Shown: positions 1-9,753, numbered from the stretch's first letter. The stretch is DNA of 64,000 bases from Nitrosomonas aestuarii (GCF_003046585.1 NZ_QAAE01000001.1:62001-126000); one strand, 5' to 3'. Translations and numbers: made by a program. The notes: a model not told the origin generated them from the letters alone.

Positions 1-20
1 GAAAGAAAGGATTGATTTTT

Positions 21-251
21 ATGAGTACAAATGTAGAAAATAAACCGAAACAGGTTACCTGGTTTAATGGTTGTGGCGGACGGATTGGCGTTGTAGTAGG
101 TGAGAAGGGTGATTTTGCATACATCGGCATGGCATTAAGACATGATGAAGACGATGATGTAGATCATATTATGAAGTATGGCGCCAAGTTCCCGTTGGAT
201 GCGGCATTGTTGCTACCTGTTTCCAAAGATTACACCAAAGCTGAATCTTGA
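21..251 (+). CDS. small conserved-looking hypothetical protein
   Basis: Encodes 76 residues that I do not assign to a family. The ATG at 21 is preferred over an in-frame TTG at 12 because a purine-rich AGAAAGG ribosome site lies about ten bases before the ATG. The protein is soluble, with no signal peptide or membrane segment. It has a Gly-rich start (NGCGGRIGVVVG), an acidic stretch (DEDDDVD, near residues 45-50) and a short Lys/Ser tail. It lies 121 bases upstream of cysI on the same strand and may be the first gene of the sulfate-assimilation run, but no promoter separating or joining them was recognised. No function is claimed. Confidence 0.7.
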   Translation: MSTNVENKPKQVTWFNGCGGRIGVVVGEKGDFAYIGMALRHDEDDDVDHIMKYGAKFPLDAALLLPVSKDYTKAES

Positions 252-372
252 ATTGTCAGTCGAGAGAAATTGCTATACTTAATGGGTATTCCTGTTGGAA
301 TATGGTGTATATGGCCGAACAATCTGAGTGGCCTGACCAGATGATGGGATGAATAAACGGAGGTTATAAATT

Positions 373-2121
373 ATGTATTGCTACGATGAGTATGATCAAA
401 AAATTGTTGATGAACGTGTTGCGCAATACCGCGATCAAGTGCGTCGGCGCTTAGGAAACGAATTGACTGAAACAGAGTTTCTACCACTCAGATTGCAAAA
501 CGGATTATACATGCAAGTGCATGCTTATATGCTACGTATTGCTGTGCCCTATGGCATGATTTCTTCAAGACAGATGCGGATGTTTGCGCACATTGCGCGT
601 AAATATGATCGTAGTTATGGTCACTTTACTACGCGTCAGAATATCCAGTTCAACTGGATTAAACTCGAAGATACCCCCGATATTCTGACGGATCTGGCTT
701 CTGTACAAATGCACGCTATCCAGACATCCGGTAATTGCATACGCAATATTACTTCTGACGAATATGCCGGTGTGGCACAGGATGAAGTGGTTGATCCTCG
801 CCCATTTGCCGAGATCTTGCGTCAGTGGAGTACTTTTCATCCGGAATTCGCCTATTTGCCGCGTAAATTCAAAATAGCTATCAGTGGGGGCAAGGAGGAT
901 CGTGCTGCTATTCTTGCGCATGATATTGGTTTGTCCGTTACCAAAAATGCACAGGGCGAAGTAGGCTTCCGGGTACTGGTCGGTGGCGGTCTTGGACGTA
1001 CACCGATTGTTGGCAACGAAATATGTGAATTTGTACCGTGGCAGCATATTTTGACCTATGTCGAATCGATCTTGCGTATCTACAATCAGTTTGGCAGACG
1101 CGATAATAAATTTAAAGCACGTATTAAAATTCTGGTAAAAGCTTTAGGGATTGATGAGTTCAGGCGTCTGGTTGAGGCAGACTGGGCTGATATTAAAGAT
1201 GGACCGGGCACGCTGACTGCTGAAGAAGTGGCGCGTATGGCCAGTTTTTTTACCGACCCGAATTATGAAATACTGCCTGATCATGATTCAAAGCTGAATG
1301 AATTCAAGGTGGATAACCGCAATTTTTCCAACTGGATGTTGCGCAATGTGAAACCGCATCGTGTGCCGGGTTATGCGATAGTCGTTTTATCTGTGAAAAA
1401 ACCGGGTAATGCACCGGGTGATGTAACCGATGTGCAAATGGACGCGATTGCAGACTTGGCGGATCGTTATAGTTTTGGCGAAATGCGTATCACGCATAAG
1501 CAGAATGTTGTTTTTGCAGATGTCAAACAATCCGATTTGGTCGAACTTTGGCAGGAAGTCAATAAACTGGAACTGGCCTCGCCGAATATTGGCTTGTTGA
1601 CAGATATGATAAGCTGTCCCGGCGCCGAATTTTGTACATTGGCGAATGCACGTTCAATTCCGTTAGCGAAGCTGATTGCCGAGCGTTTTGAGAGTCTTGA
1701 CTTCCAGCATGACATCGGTGAAATAACGCTAAATATTTCAGGTTGTATGAATGCGTGCGGGCAGAATCATATCGGTAATATTGGTGTAACCGGCGTTGAA
1801 AAAAAGAATCACGAAGAGTGGTATCAGATAGCGATTGGTGGTGCTGAAGGAAACGATTGTTCTATTGGTAAAATTCTGGGACCCTCCTTTACTTTTTTTC
1901 AGGTTCCTCAGGCAATCGAACGTATTCTGCAGGTTTATCTGCGTGAACGAATCGACGAAGGTGAACGTTTTATCGATACGGTGCGTCGGATCGGGCATCA
2001 ACCGTTTAAAGAACATGTTTACTCGATGGATTATGAAGATGAACCGGGTCAAAGCAGTGATGGCGAGAGGTCTGTTACGCCTGCAGAATATGTGGTTCCT
2101 TTTTATTCTCCAAGGTTTTAA
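373..2121 (+). CDS. cysI: sulfite reductase hemoprotein (nitrite/sulfite reductase family)
   Basis: Reduces sulfite to sulfide with six electrons in assimilatory sulfate reduction, in the cytoplasm. The 582 residues match the usual length of the siroheme and 4Fe-4S subunit. Visible hallmarks are the first ferredoxin-like half with TTRQNIQFNWI (about residues 80-95) and the paired cluster/siroheme cysteines C415-x5-C421 (CPGAEFC) and C458-x3-C462 (CMNAC), followed by GQNHIGNIGVTG. The start is supported by a GGAGG site about nine bases before the ATG. No cysJ flavoprotein gene is adjacent, so the electron donor is not evident; DUF934 follows after only five bases and probably shares the transcript. 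A dissimilatory nitrite reductase is less likely given the cysH, cysD and cysN neighbours. Confidence 0.95.
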   Translation: MYCYDEYDQKIVDERVAQYRDQVRRRLGNELTETEFLPLRLQNGLYMQVHAYMLRIAVPYGMISSRQMRMFAHIARKYDRSYGHFTTRQNIQFNWIKLEDTPDILTDLASVQMHAIQTSGNCIRNITSDEYAGVAQDEVVDPRPFAEILRQWSTFHPEFAYLPRKFKIAISGGKEDRAAILAHDIGLSVTKNAQGEVGFRVLVGGGLGRTPIVGNEICEFVPWQHILTYVESILRIYNQFGRRDNKFKARIKILVKALGIDEFRRLVEADWADIKDGPGTLTAEEVARMASFFTDPNYEILPDHDSKLNEFKVDNRNFSNWMLRNVKPHRVPGYAIVVLSVKKPGNAPGDVTDVQMDAIADLADRYSFGEMRITHKQNVVFADVKQSDLVELWQEVNKLELASPNIGLLTDMISCPGAEFCTLANARSIPLAKLIAERFESLDFQHDIGEITLNISGCMNACGQNHIGNIGVTGVEKKNHEEWYQIAIGGAEGNDCSIGKILGPSFTFFQVPQAIERILQVYLRERIDEGERFIDTVRRIGHQPFKEHVYSMDYEDEPGQSSDGERSVTPAEYVVPFYSPRF

Positions 2122-2126
2122 TCATT

Positions 2127-2648
2127 ATGATTATAAAAAATAAAACACTCGTAGAAGATAGCTGGCAAGTTTTGCGGTTAAGCGATCAGGAAACGGCAGA
2201 AAAGGTTACTGTGCATGATGGCAAAGTGATTGTGCCACTTAAAGTCTGGCTAGCGCAGCGTGACAAATTGCAGCAGCGTGGTGAATTGGGTGTCTGGTTT
2301 GCCAGCGATGAACGACCTGAAGATTTGAAGGGAGACGTGCAGAAATTTCAGGTTATTGCAGTAGACTTTCCAAAATTTTCAGATGGACGTGGATATTCAA
2401 TTGCCTATAATTTGAGAGCGCGTCTCGGGTATGTAGGTGAGTTACGGGCGATAGGCGATGTTTTGCGTGATCAGCTTTTTTATATGCAGCGTGTTGGTTT
2501 TGATGCATTTGCGCCACGGGCGGATCGTGATATTCACGATGCGTTAAAAGGATTTGAAGATTTTTCTGAAGTCTACCAAACTTCTTTTGACCAGAAACAA
2601 CCTCTGTTTAGGCGTACCCAGCGGCAGAGTAAATCCTCGTCGGTATAG
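2127..2648 (+). CDS. DUF934 domain protein of the sulfate-assimilation operon
   Basis: A 173-residue cytoplasmic protein of the DUF934 family, which commonly sits between cysI and cysH in proteobacteria and has no settled biochemical function. The family signature is visible as VIAVDFPKFSDGRGYS (about residues 76-91), then a conserved Arg-rich stretch (LRARLGYVGELRAIGDVLRDQL) and the MQRVGFDAFAPR segment (about 118-130). It has no cofactor-binding cysteines and no membrane segment. It begins 5 bases after cysI and ends 3 bases before cysH, so translational coupling is likely. Its place in the operon suggests an accessory role in sulfite or APS reduction; that is inference. Confidence 0.88.
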   Translation: MIIKNKTLVEDSWQVLRLSDQETAEKVTVHDGKVIVPLKVWLAQRDKLQQRGELGVWFASDERPEDLKGDVQKFQVIAVDFPKFSDGRGYSIAYNLRARLGYVGELRAIGDVLRDQLFYMQRVGFDAFAPRADRDIHDALKGFEDFSEVYQTSFDQKQPLFRRTQRQSKSSSV

Positions 2649-2651
2649 CAA

Positions 2652-3359
2652 ATGGCTGAAAATGAAGATTTAACATCGAAAATTGCAGAAGTTGTTTCAG
2701 TGCTTACTGAAACCGTACATGAATATGCGCCGGTAGCTTTTGCCAACAGCCTGGGTGCAGAAGATATGGTATTGACCGATCTGATTGACCGCTACAAGCT
2801 TGATATTGAAATGTTTAGTTTGGATACCGGGCGTTTGCCTCAAGAAACCTATGATTTAATGCAGATAGTACGTGATCGTTATCAAACACCTCTGCGTATT
2901 TATTTTCCAAATGTCAAACAGGTCGAAGCATACGTTGCAAAAAATGGCGTAAATGGGTTTTATGAAAGCATCGAATTACGCAAGGCTTGTTGTCATATGC
3001 GTAAAGTTGAACCATTGCGGCGCGCTTTATTTGGCAAACGTGCCTGGGTAACGGGCATCCGGCGCGAGCAGGCGGCTACGCGCGTGGATTTGAAAGTGTC
3101 TTCTTACGATATCGAAAACCGCATGCAGAAGGTGAATCCGCTGCTTGAATGGACCCATGACGATGTTTGGGGTTATCTCAAAAAATATGAAGTGCCTTAT
3201 AACAAACTACATGATAATTTTTATCCCAGTATAGGTTGTGCACCTTGTACGCGTGCAATTACGCCGGGCGAAGATATCCGCTCTGGACGCTGGTGGTGGG
3301 AAACGCCGGAAAATAAAGAGTGTGGTTTGCATACGAATAATGTTATTCCACTGAAATAA
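2652..3359 (+). CDS. cysH: adenylyl-sulfate (APS) reductase, CysH family
   Basis: Thioredoxin-dependent reduction of activated sulfate to sulfite. The 235 residues begin with a PP-loop-like region (FANSLGAEDMVL) and carry the arginine-rich substrate site (RKACCHMRKVEPL). Four cysteines, the pair C113-C114 and the pair C196-C199 (GCAPC), form the set that binds a 4Fe-4S cluster in APS reductases; PAPS-specific enzymes lack them. The C-terminal catalytic Cys lies in KECGLH. The protein therefore probably acts on APS directly, which fits the absence of an APS kinase gene (cysC) here. It is close-packed after DUF934 and followed by an 84-base gap before cysD. Confidence 0.93.
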   Translation: MAENEDLTSKIAEVVSVLTETVHEYAPVAFANSLGAEDMVLTDLIDRYKLDIEMFSLDTGRLPQETYDLMQIVRDRYQTPLRIYFPNVKQVEAYVAKNGVNGFYESIELRKACCHMRKVEPLRRALFGKRAWVTGIRREQAATRVDLKVSSYDIENRMQKVNPLLEWTHDDVWGYLKKYEVPYNKLHDNFYPSIGCAPCTRAITPGEDIRSGRWWWETPENKECGLHTNNVIPLK

Positions 3360-3443
3360 AGCTATAACGTGCGGATAATGATGGTGTTATCAACAGATAA
3401 CAATACCTGTTGAAGTTTTTGCGAGTAGAGAGAGAAAAAATGT

Positions 3444-4349
3444 ATGAGTAATCGTCCCTTCACCCATCTTGATGCATTGGAGAGTGAGTCCGTCCATATC
3501 ATGCGAGAGGTGGCTGCAGAATGTGCCAATCCGGTACTGTTGTTTTCGGGTGGTAAGGATTCTATTGTGTTGTTACGTCTGGCTGAGAAAGCTTTTCGAC
3601 CTGGACGGTTTCCGTTTCCACTAATGCATATCGATACAGAGCACAATTTTCCGGAAGTGATCGCATTTCGTGATCATCGTGCCAAGGAATTGGGTGAGCG
3701 TCTAATTGTGCGCAGTATGGAGGACTCCATTAAAAAAGGCAGGGTGGTGTTGCGTTCAGAAACACAAAGCCGCAATGCATTTCAGTCGGTGACACTGCTT
3801 GATGCGATTGCTGAATTCGGTTTTGATGCCTGTATCGGCGGTGCGCGCCGTGATGAAGAAAAAGCGCGTGCCAAGGAACGGATTTTTTCCTTTCGTGACG
3901 AGTTTGGTCAGTGGGATCCTAAGAACCAGCGTCCTGAATTATGGGATTTATATAACACCCGAACACATCCGGGCGAGAATATTCGGGTTTTTCCAATTAG
4001 TAACTGGACTGAATTGGATGTCTGGGAATACATCGCACGCGAGAAACTCGAGGTGCCGGTCATTTATTTCGCGCATGAGCGGGAAGTGATCCGGCGAGAC
4101 GCGGGTCTGTTGCCGGTTTCTCATCTGGTTCAGCCAGGCGCAGGTGAACAGGCTGAAAAAGTAGTCGTACGTTTTCGCACAGTCGGTGATATGAGCTGCA
4201 CCTGTCCTGTTGCTTCGAATGCGGCCAGCGTCGAGGATATCATTGCCGAGACAGCATTGACACGGATTACCGAGCGTGGCGCTACACGTATGGATGATCA
4301 GACTTCTGATGCTTCCATGGAATTGCGCAAGAAAGAGGGCTATTTCTAG
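3444..4349 (+). CDS. cysD: sulfate adenylyltransferase subunit 2
   Basis: Catalytic subunit of ATP sulfurylase, making APS from ATP and sulfate together with the GTPase CysN. The 301 residues match the family length. The PP-loop SGGKDSIVLL (about residues 35-44) is intact, followed by HIDTEHNFPEV, GGARRDEEKARAKERIFSFR and the C-terminal SCTCPV and EGYF segments typical of CysD. The ATG at 3444 follows the purine-rich stretch AGAGAGAGAAAAAATGT. The next gene is cysN, 134 bases downstream, on the same strand and its obligate partner. Confidence 0.96.
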   Translation: MSNRPFTHLDALESESVHIMREVAAECANPVLLFSGGKDSIVLLRLAEKAFRPGRFPFPLMHIDTEHNFPEVIAFRDHRAKELGERLIVRSMEDSIKKGRVVLRSETQSRNAFQSVTLLDAIAEFGFDACIGGARRDEEKARAKERIFSFRDEFGQWDPKNQRPELWDLYNTRTHPGENIRVFPISNWTELDVWEYIAREKLEVPVIYFAHEREVIRRDAGLLPVSHLVQPGAGEQAEKVVVRFRTVGDMSCTCPVASNAASVEDIIAETALTRITERGATRMDDQTSDASMELRKKEGYF

Positions 4350-4483
4350 CATTTTCACATTTCTTGCGGGTAGGTTTTGTTGACAGAAAAAACACCGCTT
4401 TCAGTCAATTCAAATATTTCCCAACTATCAGTTACAAGAAATTTGTTTTTTTGCGGTGACATGAATTTCTAGAAAGGATCCAA

Positions 4484-5767
4484 ATGTCTGAAATTGAAAA
4501 AATTTCGCTTGATCAGACCGAATTGTTGCGCTTTATTACCGCAGGCAGTGTGGACGATGGTAAAAGCACGTTGATTGGCCGTTTATTGCATGATTCAAAA
4601 TCTATTTTCGAGGATCAATTGAGCTCGATTACCAATACCACACGCAAGCGCGGTATGGAGGGTGTGGATTTATCCTTGCTGACAGATGGATTGCAGGCTG
4701 AGCGCGAGCAAGGTATTACTATTGATGTGGCGTATCGTTACTTTGCAACGCCTAAGCGCAAGTTCATTATTGCGGATACGCCCGGGCATGAGCAGTATAC
4801 ACGCAACATGGTCACCGGGGCTTCAACAGCAAATCTGGCGGTCATTCTGATTGATGCGCGCAAAGGAGTGCTGACTCAATCAAGACGCCATGCCTATCTT
4901 GCCAGTCTGGTGGGTATTCCGCACCTGGTTGTGGCTGTCAACAAAATGGATCTGGTGGATTATTCTCAATCGGTATTTGATGCGATTTGCAAGGATTTTT
5001 CTGCTTTTGCTGAGCGGCTTGATCTGAGACATGTCGATTTTATTCCCATGTCCGCCCTGCTTGGCGACATGGTTGTCGAACGTGGTAATCATTTGAACTG
5101 GTATAAAGGCACGACCCTAATGGATTTATTGGAAAATATCTCTATTAGTCATGATGTCAATCGTGAGGATTTCCGGTTCCCGGTACAGTGGGTTTGTCGG
5201 CCACAGACTAAAGAGTTACATGATTTTAGAGGATATATGGGCCGTATTGAATCGGGCTCAATTAGCGTCGGCGATGCAGTGACGGTGCTGCCTTCCGGGC
5301 TTCACTCCCGCATCAAGGAAATTGTGTTATATGAAGGTAATATTGAAGAAGCCGATGCGCCACAGTCTGTTACGCTAACAATTGAAGACCACCTCGATAT
5401 TTCACGTGGAGATGTTCTGATAAAGACAGGCGATTTGCCCCAGGTGACTAAAGTGTTTGATGCAATGTTATGTTGGCTTTCTGAACAACCGCTAGATCCA
5501 GGTCGAAAGTATCTGGTCAAACATACTACACGCGTTGTCAAGGCGGTAGTCAGTCGTATTGATTATCGCGTTGATGTGAATACAATGGATCATGAACAAA
5601 CAGACGTTTTAACAATGAATGATATTGCGCATGTAGGTTTTAAAGTACAACAGTCCTTGATTTGCGATGATTATCAACGTAACCGTGCAACAGGTTGCTT
5701 TATCGTCATAGATGAGAGCAGCAATAATACGGTGGCGGCGGGCATGATTTGTGCTGCGACAAATTAA
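4484..5767 (+). CDS. cysN: sulfate adenylyltransferase subunit 1 (GTPase)
   Basis: Regulatory GTPase subunit of ATP sulfurylase; GTP hydrolysis drives APS formation by CysD. The 427 residues show the translation-factor G domain: SVDDGKSTLIGRLL (P-loop, about residues 22-35), the switch II region DTPGHEQYTRNM (about 100-111) and NKMDLV (about 155-160), followed by two beta-barrel domains. The length excludes the CysNC fusion, because no C-terminal APS kinase is present, which agrees with the APS-type CysH. An AAAGGATCC ribosome site precedes the ATG. Confidence 0.96.
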   Translation: MSEIEKISLDQTELLRFITAGSVDDGKSTLIGRLLHDSKSIFEDQLSSITNTTRKRGMEGVDLSLLTDGLQAEREQGITIDVAYRYFATPKRKFIIADTPGHEQYTRNMVTGASTANLAVILIDARKGVLTQSRRHAYLASLVGIPHLVVAVNKMDLVDYSQSVFDAICKDFSAFAERLDLRHVDFIPMSALLGDMVVERGNHLNWYKGTTLMDLLENISISHDVNREDFRFPVQWVCRPQTKELHDFRGYMGRIESGSISVGDAVTVLPSGLHSRIKEIVLYEGNIEEADAPQSVTLTIEDHLDISRGDVLIKTGDLPQVTKVFDAMLCWLSEQPLDPGRKYLVKHTTRVVKAVVSRIDYRVDVNTMDHEQTDVLTMNDIAHVGFKVQQSLICDDYQRNRATGCFIVIDESSNNTVAAGMICAATN

Positions 5768-6194
5768 CCGTATAAGCACAATAAGTATTATATTTATTAA
5801 TAAATTGTTTTCAAAATCGCAGCGCGTGTAACTTTATCTTATATCGCAGGTGGTTTTTCCATACAAAATAACATTGCATCGAGCAAGTGTATGGTGCCGG
5901 TTGGCAAGGCCAGGTGAGAAATCACTGGATCATACATGTTGGTGTACGCTGAGAATCAGATTGATCAATTCCTTAAGCTGGATTTCATCAGCTTGGAATA
6001 TGGATACAGCGTTCACAGGAGGTTTCGTCACAAGGCTCAGCGTGGGCGTGTAAAAGAGAATTGAATAAACTGTTTTGCCGGCTCTTTTGTGATGGCAATG
6101 AGGCAATCCCATGCTTCTGAAAGTTTCCTGTCACTCAATATTTACGCATAAATAATTTACTATTTTATCTTTAAAATTTAATTTTAACTAATCT
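5768..6194 (+). other. intergenic gap after cysN
   Basis: No convincing gene is seen in these 427 bases. The only open frame with slightly protein-like composition is 5936-6064 (+), a 42-residue frame starting MLVYAENQIDQFL and ending in a basic tail (HRRFRHKAQRGRVKEN). It has no clear ribosome site and could be a remnant or chance. The last 60 bases before the next gene are very AT-rich and probably hold its promoter, but no clear -35/-10 pair was identified. Confidence 0.4.
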
Positions 6195-9100
6195 ATGACA
6201 AATTTGGATTTAACATCCCACGACCAGTTGGCTGATACTTCACCTAATTATCAATTTAATATCTCTACGCCGGATTTATACAAGCGGGAAGGGTTACTCA
6301 AGATTGACCAGGCTTTTCTGAATTTTCTTCGCGAAGGCAACGAAGCAGTGTATGAAAAATTGCGTATGGTTCGCAATCAATCAGAGTCGTTACTGCCAAA
6401 AGATGAGTCGGCATTGCTGATTGAAATCGCACCCTGGCTAGAAGATTTTATTGCGCAGCTATTTAATATTGAGACCGAAGTCAAGGCACTGGCTGCGAAA
6501 CATCATGAACTCGCACCACTGTACTTTTGTAAACGGCAGTTTGTTCAGCGCCGGGCCAGAGGAAAAGTCAGTGCAGATGAATTGGCTGGAATTGATGGTC
6601 TGGCATTGGAAAAAGAACTGGCTGCTGAATTTGGTGAACCTTTCTCCGAATTGGTTTTTGCTACCAGAGTGGCGCAGTGGATGGAAGATGAAACAGGTCA
6701 TGAGAAACGTTTGAAAATGGCGCTGCATTATGCTGCATGGGCGCTAAGAACGCAGGAGGGTCAAGCGCATACACAAGCTGGTGTTTTGTTCAAATCACCG
6801 GCAAAGCTTGATTTCCAAAATTTATTGTCTTTGGAAACCGACGAATCAAAAGGTTTTCCATTACACCAACTTGGTCACCTAAGGCAGCGAAAAGGGTTTG
6901 CTCTGACCGACGAGGGTACTGATCTGGTAGGCGCGCTGGATGAGACAAATTACTGTATCTGGTGTCATGAACAGGGTAAGGATTCATGTTCAAAAGGTTT
7001 GAAAGAAAAAGCCAAATCGCCGGATGAAGTGCCTGCCTTCAAAAAAAGCGAATTGGGCGCGTTGCTTGCCGGCTGTCCGCTTGAGGAACGTATCTCGGAA
7101 TTTCAGATGCTAAAATCACAAGGTGTTTCGATAGGCAGCCTGGCCATGATTGCACTGGATAATCCGATGTGCGCAGGCACGGGACACCGTATTTGTAATG
7201 ACTGCATGAAATCCTGTATTTATCAGAAACAGGATCCTGTTGATATTCCCCAAGCGGAAACACGCACCTTGAAAGATGTGCTGGCACTGCCGTGGGGTTA
7301 TGAAATATACAGCCTACTGACACGCTGGAATCCATTAAACTTGCAGCGACCCGTTCCTAAGCCATTGACAGGTAAGAAAGTATTGGTTGTCGGTATGGGG
7401 CCGGCCGGTTATACGCTTGCGCATCATCTAATGAACGAAGGGCATACTGTTGTGGGTATTGATGGACTCAAGATTGAGCCATTACCGGAGTATATTTCCG
7501 GTGTCAATATGCGTGGTGAACGTGTGCCGTTTCAGGCGATTCGGTATGCCAGCGAACTGGAAGAAAATCTGGATGAGCGGATGCCAAGTGGTTTTGGTGG
7601 CGTTGCAGAATATGGCATTACTGTACGTTGGAATAAAAACTTCCTCAAGCTGATTCGTTTGTTACTCGAACGCAGGGAACAGTTTGCGTTATTCGGCGGT
7701 GTGCGCTTTGGCGGTACACTGACAACCGATGATGCGTTTGCTATGGGCTTTGATCACATCGCCCTGGCAGCAGGTGCGGGTAAACCCACGGTGCTGAATT
7801 TGCCGAATGGACTTGCGCGCGGGGTACGCGCCGCTTCTGATTTCTTGATGGCGTTACAATTATCCGGTGCAGCGCAAAGTGATTCGATTGCCAATATGCA
7901 GCTGCGATTACCGGTAATTGTGATAGGCGGTGGTTTGACGGCAATTGATACTGCGACAGAAGCATTGGCCTATTATCCAGTGCAGGTTGAAAAATTTCTG
8001 CAACGATATGAAGTGCTGACCGCCGTACAAGGCGAGGAAACAATTCGTGCAATTTGGGATGCAGAAGAAACAGAAATTGCGGACGAGTTTCTAAAGCATG
8101 CGCGCGTTATTCGTGCAGAACGGAAAGCCGCCGAGCAGGAAGGGCGGGAGCCAGATATTTTGTCGTTACTGCAGTCCTGGGGGGGAGCTACGATTGCTTA
8201 TCGCAAACGTCTGGTGGACAGTCCATCCTATACATTAAACCATGAAGAAGTCGAGAAAGCACTGGAGGAAGGTATCAGTTTTGCCGAAGGTCTGACACCT
8301 GTGCGTATCAATATTGATCAATGGGAACATGTGCAGTCTGTGCAGTTTATGGTACAAAAGCGCGATGAGACAGGGCAATGGCAGAAAACAGGCGAAGTGG
8401 AGCTGCCCGCACATGCGCTTTTGGTAGCTGCGGGCACGCAACCGAATACAGTGCTGGCGCGGGAAGATGCGGAAATCTACAAGCTTGATGGCCGCTATTT
8501 TGCCTCTTGTGATGAGATGGGGAATATGGTGGTGCCTGAATATGGCAATCCCAAGTCGGGCGCATCCGTTCTGTTGGCCCGCTTTAGGAATGCGCAGGAC
8601 GGCCGCTTTATCAGTTTCTTCGGTGACCTGCACCCATCCTATTCAGGTAATGTCGTGAAAGCCATGTCCAGTGCGAAGCTAGGTTATCCCGTTGTTTGTC
8701 GGGTACTTGAGCGGATTGGATCAGCTTCTGAAAAAACTGCCAAACAATTTTTTGCTGACTTCAATAGTCAATTGCGACCGACAGTACATAAAGTTGAGAG
8801 ACTGACACCGAATATTATCGAAGTAGTGGTGCATGCACCTTTAGCTGCAGAACGTTTTCATCCAGGACAGTTTTATCGCTTTCAGAATTACGCTGCACTT
8901 GCACCCATTTCAAACGACACCCGTCTGGCAATGGAAGGTATCGCGTTAACAGGTGCTTCAGTAGATGTTTCACGTGGATTGGTATCATTGATTGCATTGG
9001 AAATGGGCGGATCTGCAGATTTATGCGCTACGCTGAAACCGGGTGATCCGGTCATATTAATGGGTCCAACAGGTACGCCGACTGAAATTGAACCCGGCGA

Positions 9101-9731
9101 GACAGTGGTGCTTGTTGGCGGCGGATTAGGTAATGCGGTTCTGTTTTCCATTGGTGCTGCAGCGCGTGCTGCAGGGTCTAAAGTACTTTATTTCGCGGGT
9201 TATAAGAAGCTGGTGGACCGCTATAAAGTAACAGAAATTGAAGCAGCCGCAGATACGGTGATATGGTGTTGCGATGAAGCACCGGGATTTGAGCCGACGC
9301 GACCGGGTGATAAGCAATTTGTGGGTAATATTGTGGAAGCAATGACGGCTTATGGAAGCGGCCAGCTGGGCGAGCAGTCTGTTCCGCTTATAGAAGCTGA
9401 TCGTATTATTGCAATTGGTTCCGATCGTATGATGGCTGCAGTGGGTGCGGCACGGCATAACCAGTTAAAGCCGTATTTAAAAGCGGAGCATTTTGCGATA
9501 GGCTCGATTAATTCACCGATGCAATGCATGATGAAAGAAATCTGTGCGCAATGTCTGCAGCCACATAAAGATCCTGTTACCGGAGAAATTACTTATGTAT
9601 TTTCATGCTTTAATCAGGATCAACCTTTGGATCAGGTCGATTTTGCAGGTCTGGCATCACGCCTGCGGCAAAATAGCGCACAGGAAAAATTAACCAGCCG
9701 TTGGATTGTTCGCTGTCTTGATAAGGTGTAA
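6195..9731 (+). CDS. fused GltD/NfnB-like and PyrK/NfnA-like flavo-iron-sulfur oxidoreductase
   Basis: A very large 1178-residue cytoplasmic NAD(P)H oxidoreductase. After a novel-looking N-terminal region (about 1-245) come eight cysteines including C254, C257, C265, C326, C334, C337 and C341, suited to two 4Fe-4S clusters. Next is an FAD-binding motif (VVGMGPAG, 398-405) and a second dinucleotide motif (VIGGGLTAIDTA, from about 576), as in the small subunit of glutamate synthase and in NfnB. From about 780 onward it resembles ferredoxin-NADP reductase/PyrK: HPGQFYRFQNY (FAD), LVGGGLGNA (NAD(P)), then C1111, C1117, C1120 and C1138, spaced like the PyrK 2Fe-2S ligands. The domain order corresponds to NfnB followed by NfnA in one chain. 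The actual reaction, possibly ferredoxin:NAD(P)H transhydrogenation, is inference. The gene is monocistronic. Confidence 0.8.
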   Translation: MTNLDLTSHDQLADTSPNYQFNISTPDLYKREGLLKIDQAFLNFLREGNEAVYEKLRMVRNQSESLLPKDESALLIEIAPWLEDFIAQLFNIETEVKALAAKHHELAPLYFCKRQFVQRRARGKVSADELAGIDGLALEKELAAEFGEPFSELVFATRVAQWMEDETGHEKRLKMALHYAAWALRTQEGQAHTQAGVLFKSPAKLDFQNLLSLETDESKGFPLHQLGHLRQRKGFALTDEGTDLVGALDETNYCIWCHEQGKDSCSKGLKEKAKSPDEVPAFKKSELGALLAGCPLEERISEFQMLKSQGVSIGSLAMIALDNPMCAGTGHRICNDCMKSCIYQKQDPVDIPQAETRTLKDVLALPWGYEIYSLLTRWNPLNLQRPVPKPLTGKKVLVVGMGPAGYTLAHHLMNEGHTVVGIDGLKIEPLPEYISGVNMRGERVPFQAIRYASELEENLDERMPSGFGGVAEYGITVRWNKNFLKLIRLLLERREQFALFGGVRFGGTLTTDDAFAMGFDHIALAAGAGKPTVLNLPNGLARGVRAASDFLMALQLSGAAQSDSIANMQLRLPVIVIGGGLTAIDTATEALAYYPVQVEKFLQRYEVLTAVQGEETIRAIWDAEETEIADEFLKHARVIRAERKAAEQEGREPDILSLLQSWGGATIAYRKRLVDSPSYTLNHEEVEKALEEGISFAEGLTPVRINIDQWEHVQSVQFMVQKRDETGQWQKTGEVELPAHALLVAAGTQPNTVLAREDAEIYKLDGRYFASCDEMGNMVVPEYGNPKSGASVLLARFRNAQDGRFISFFGDLHPSYSGNVVKAMSSAKLGYPVVCRVLERIGSASEKTAKQFFADFNSQLRPTVHKVERLTPNIIEVVVHAPLAAERFHPGQFYRFQNYAALAPISNDTRLAMEGIALTGASVDVSRGLVSLIALEMGGSADLCATLKPGDPVILMGPTGTPTEIEPGETVVLVGGGLGNAVLFSIGAAARAAGSKVLYFAGYKKLVDRYKVTEIEAAADTVIWCCDEAPGFEPTRPGDKQFVGNIVEAMTAYGSGQLGEQSVPLIEADRIIAIGSDRMMAAVGAARHNQLKPYLKAEHFAIGSINSPMQCMMKEICAQCLQPHKDPVTGEITYVFSCFNQDQPLDQVDFAGLASRLRQNSAQEKLTSRWIVRCLDKV

Positions 9732-9737
9732 AAGCTT

Positions 9738-9753
9738 CGGCCTTTAAAGGCCG
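9738..9753. terminator. GC-rich palindrome after the fused oxidoreductase gene
   Basis: A perfect 16-base palindrome (CGGCCTTTAAAGGCCG) begins seven bases after the stop codon. It could end the transcript as a hairpin, but no T-run follows. It also directly abuts the intergenic repeat that starts near 9751, so it may belong to that element instead. Confidence 0.35.

Noticed and set aside
5850..6112. Open frames on both strands in the gap after cysN.
   Set aside because: No ribosome sites, unusual composition and no recognisable motifs; treated as chance.
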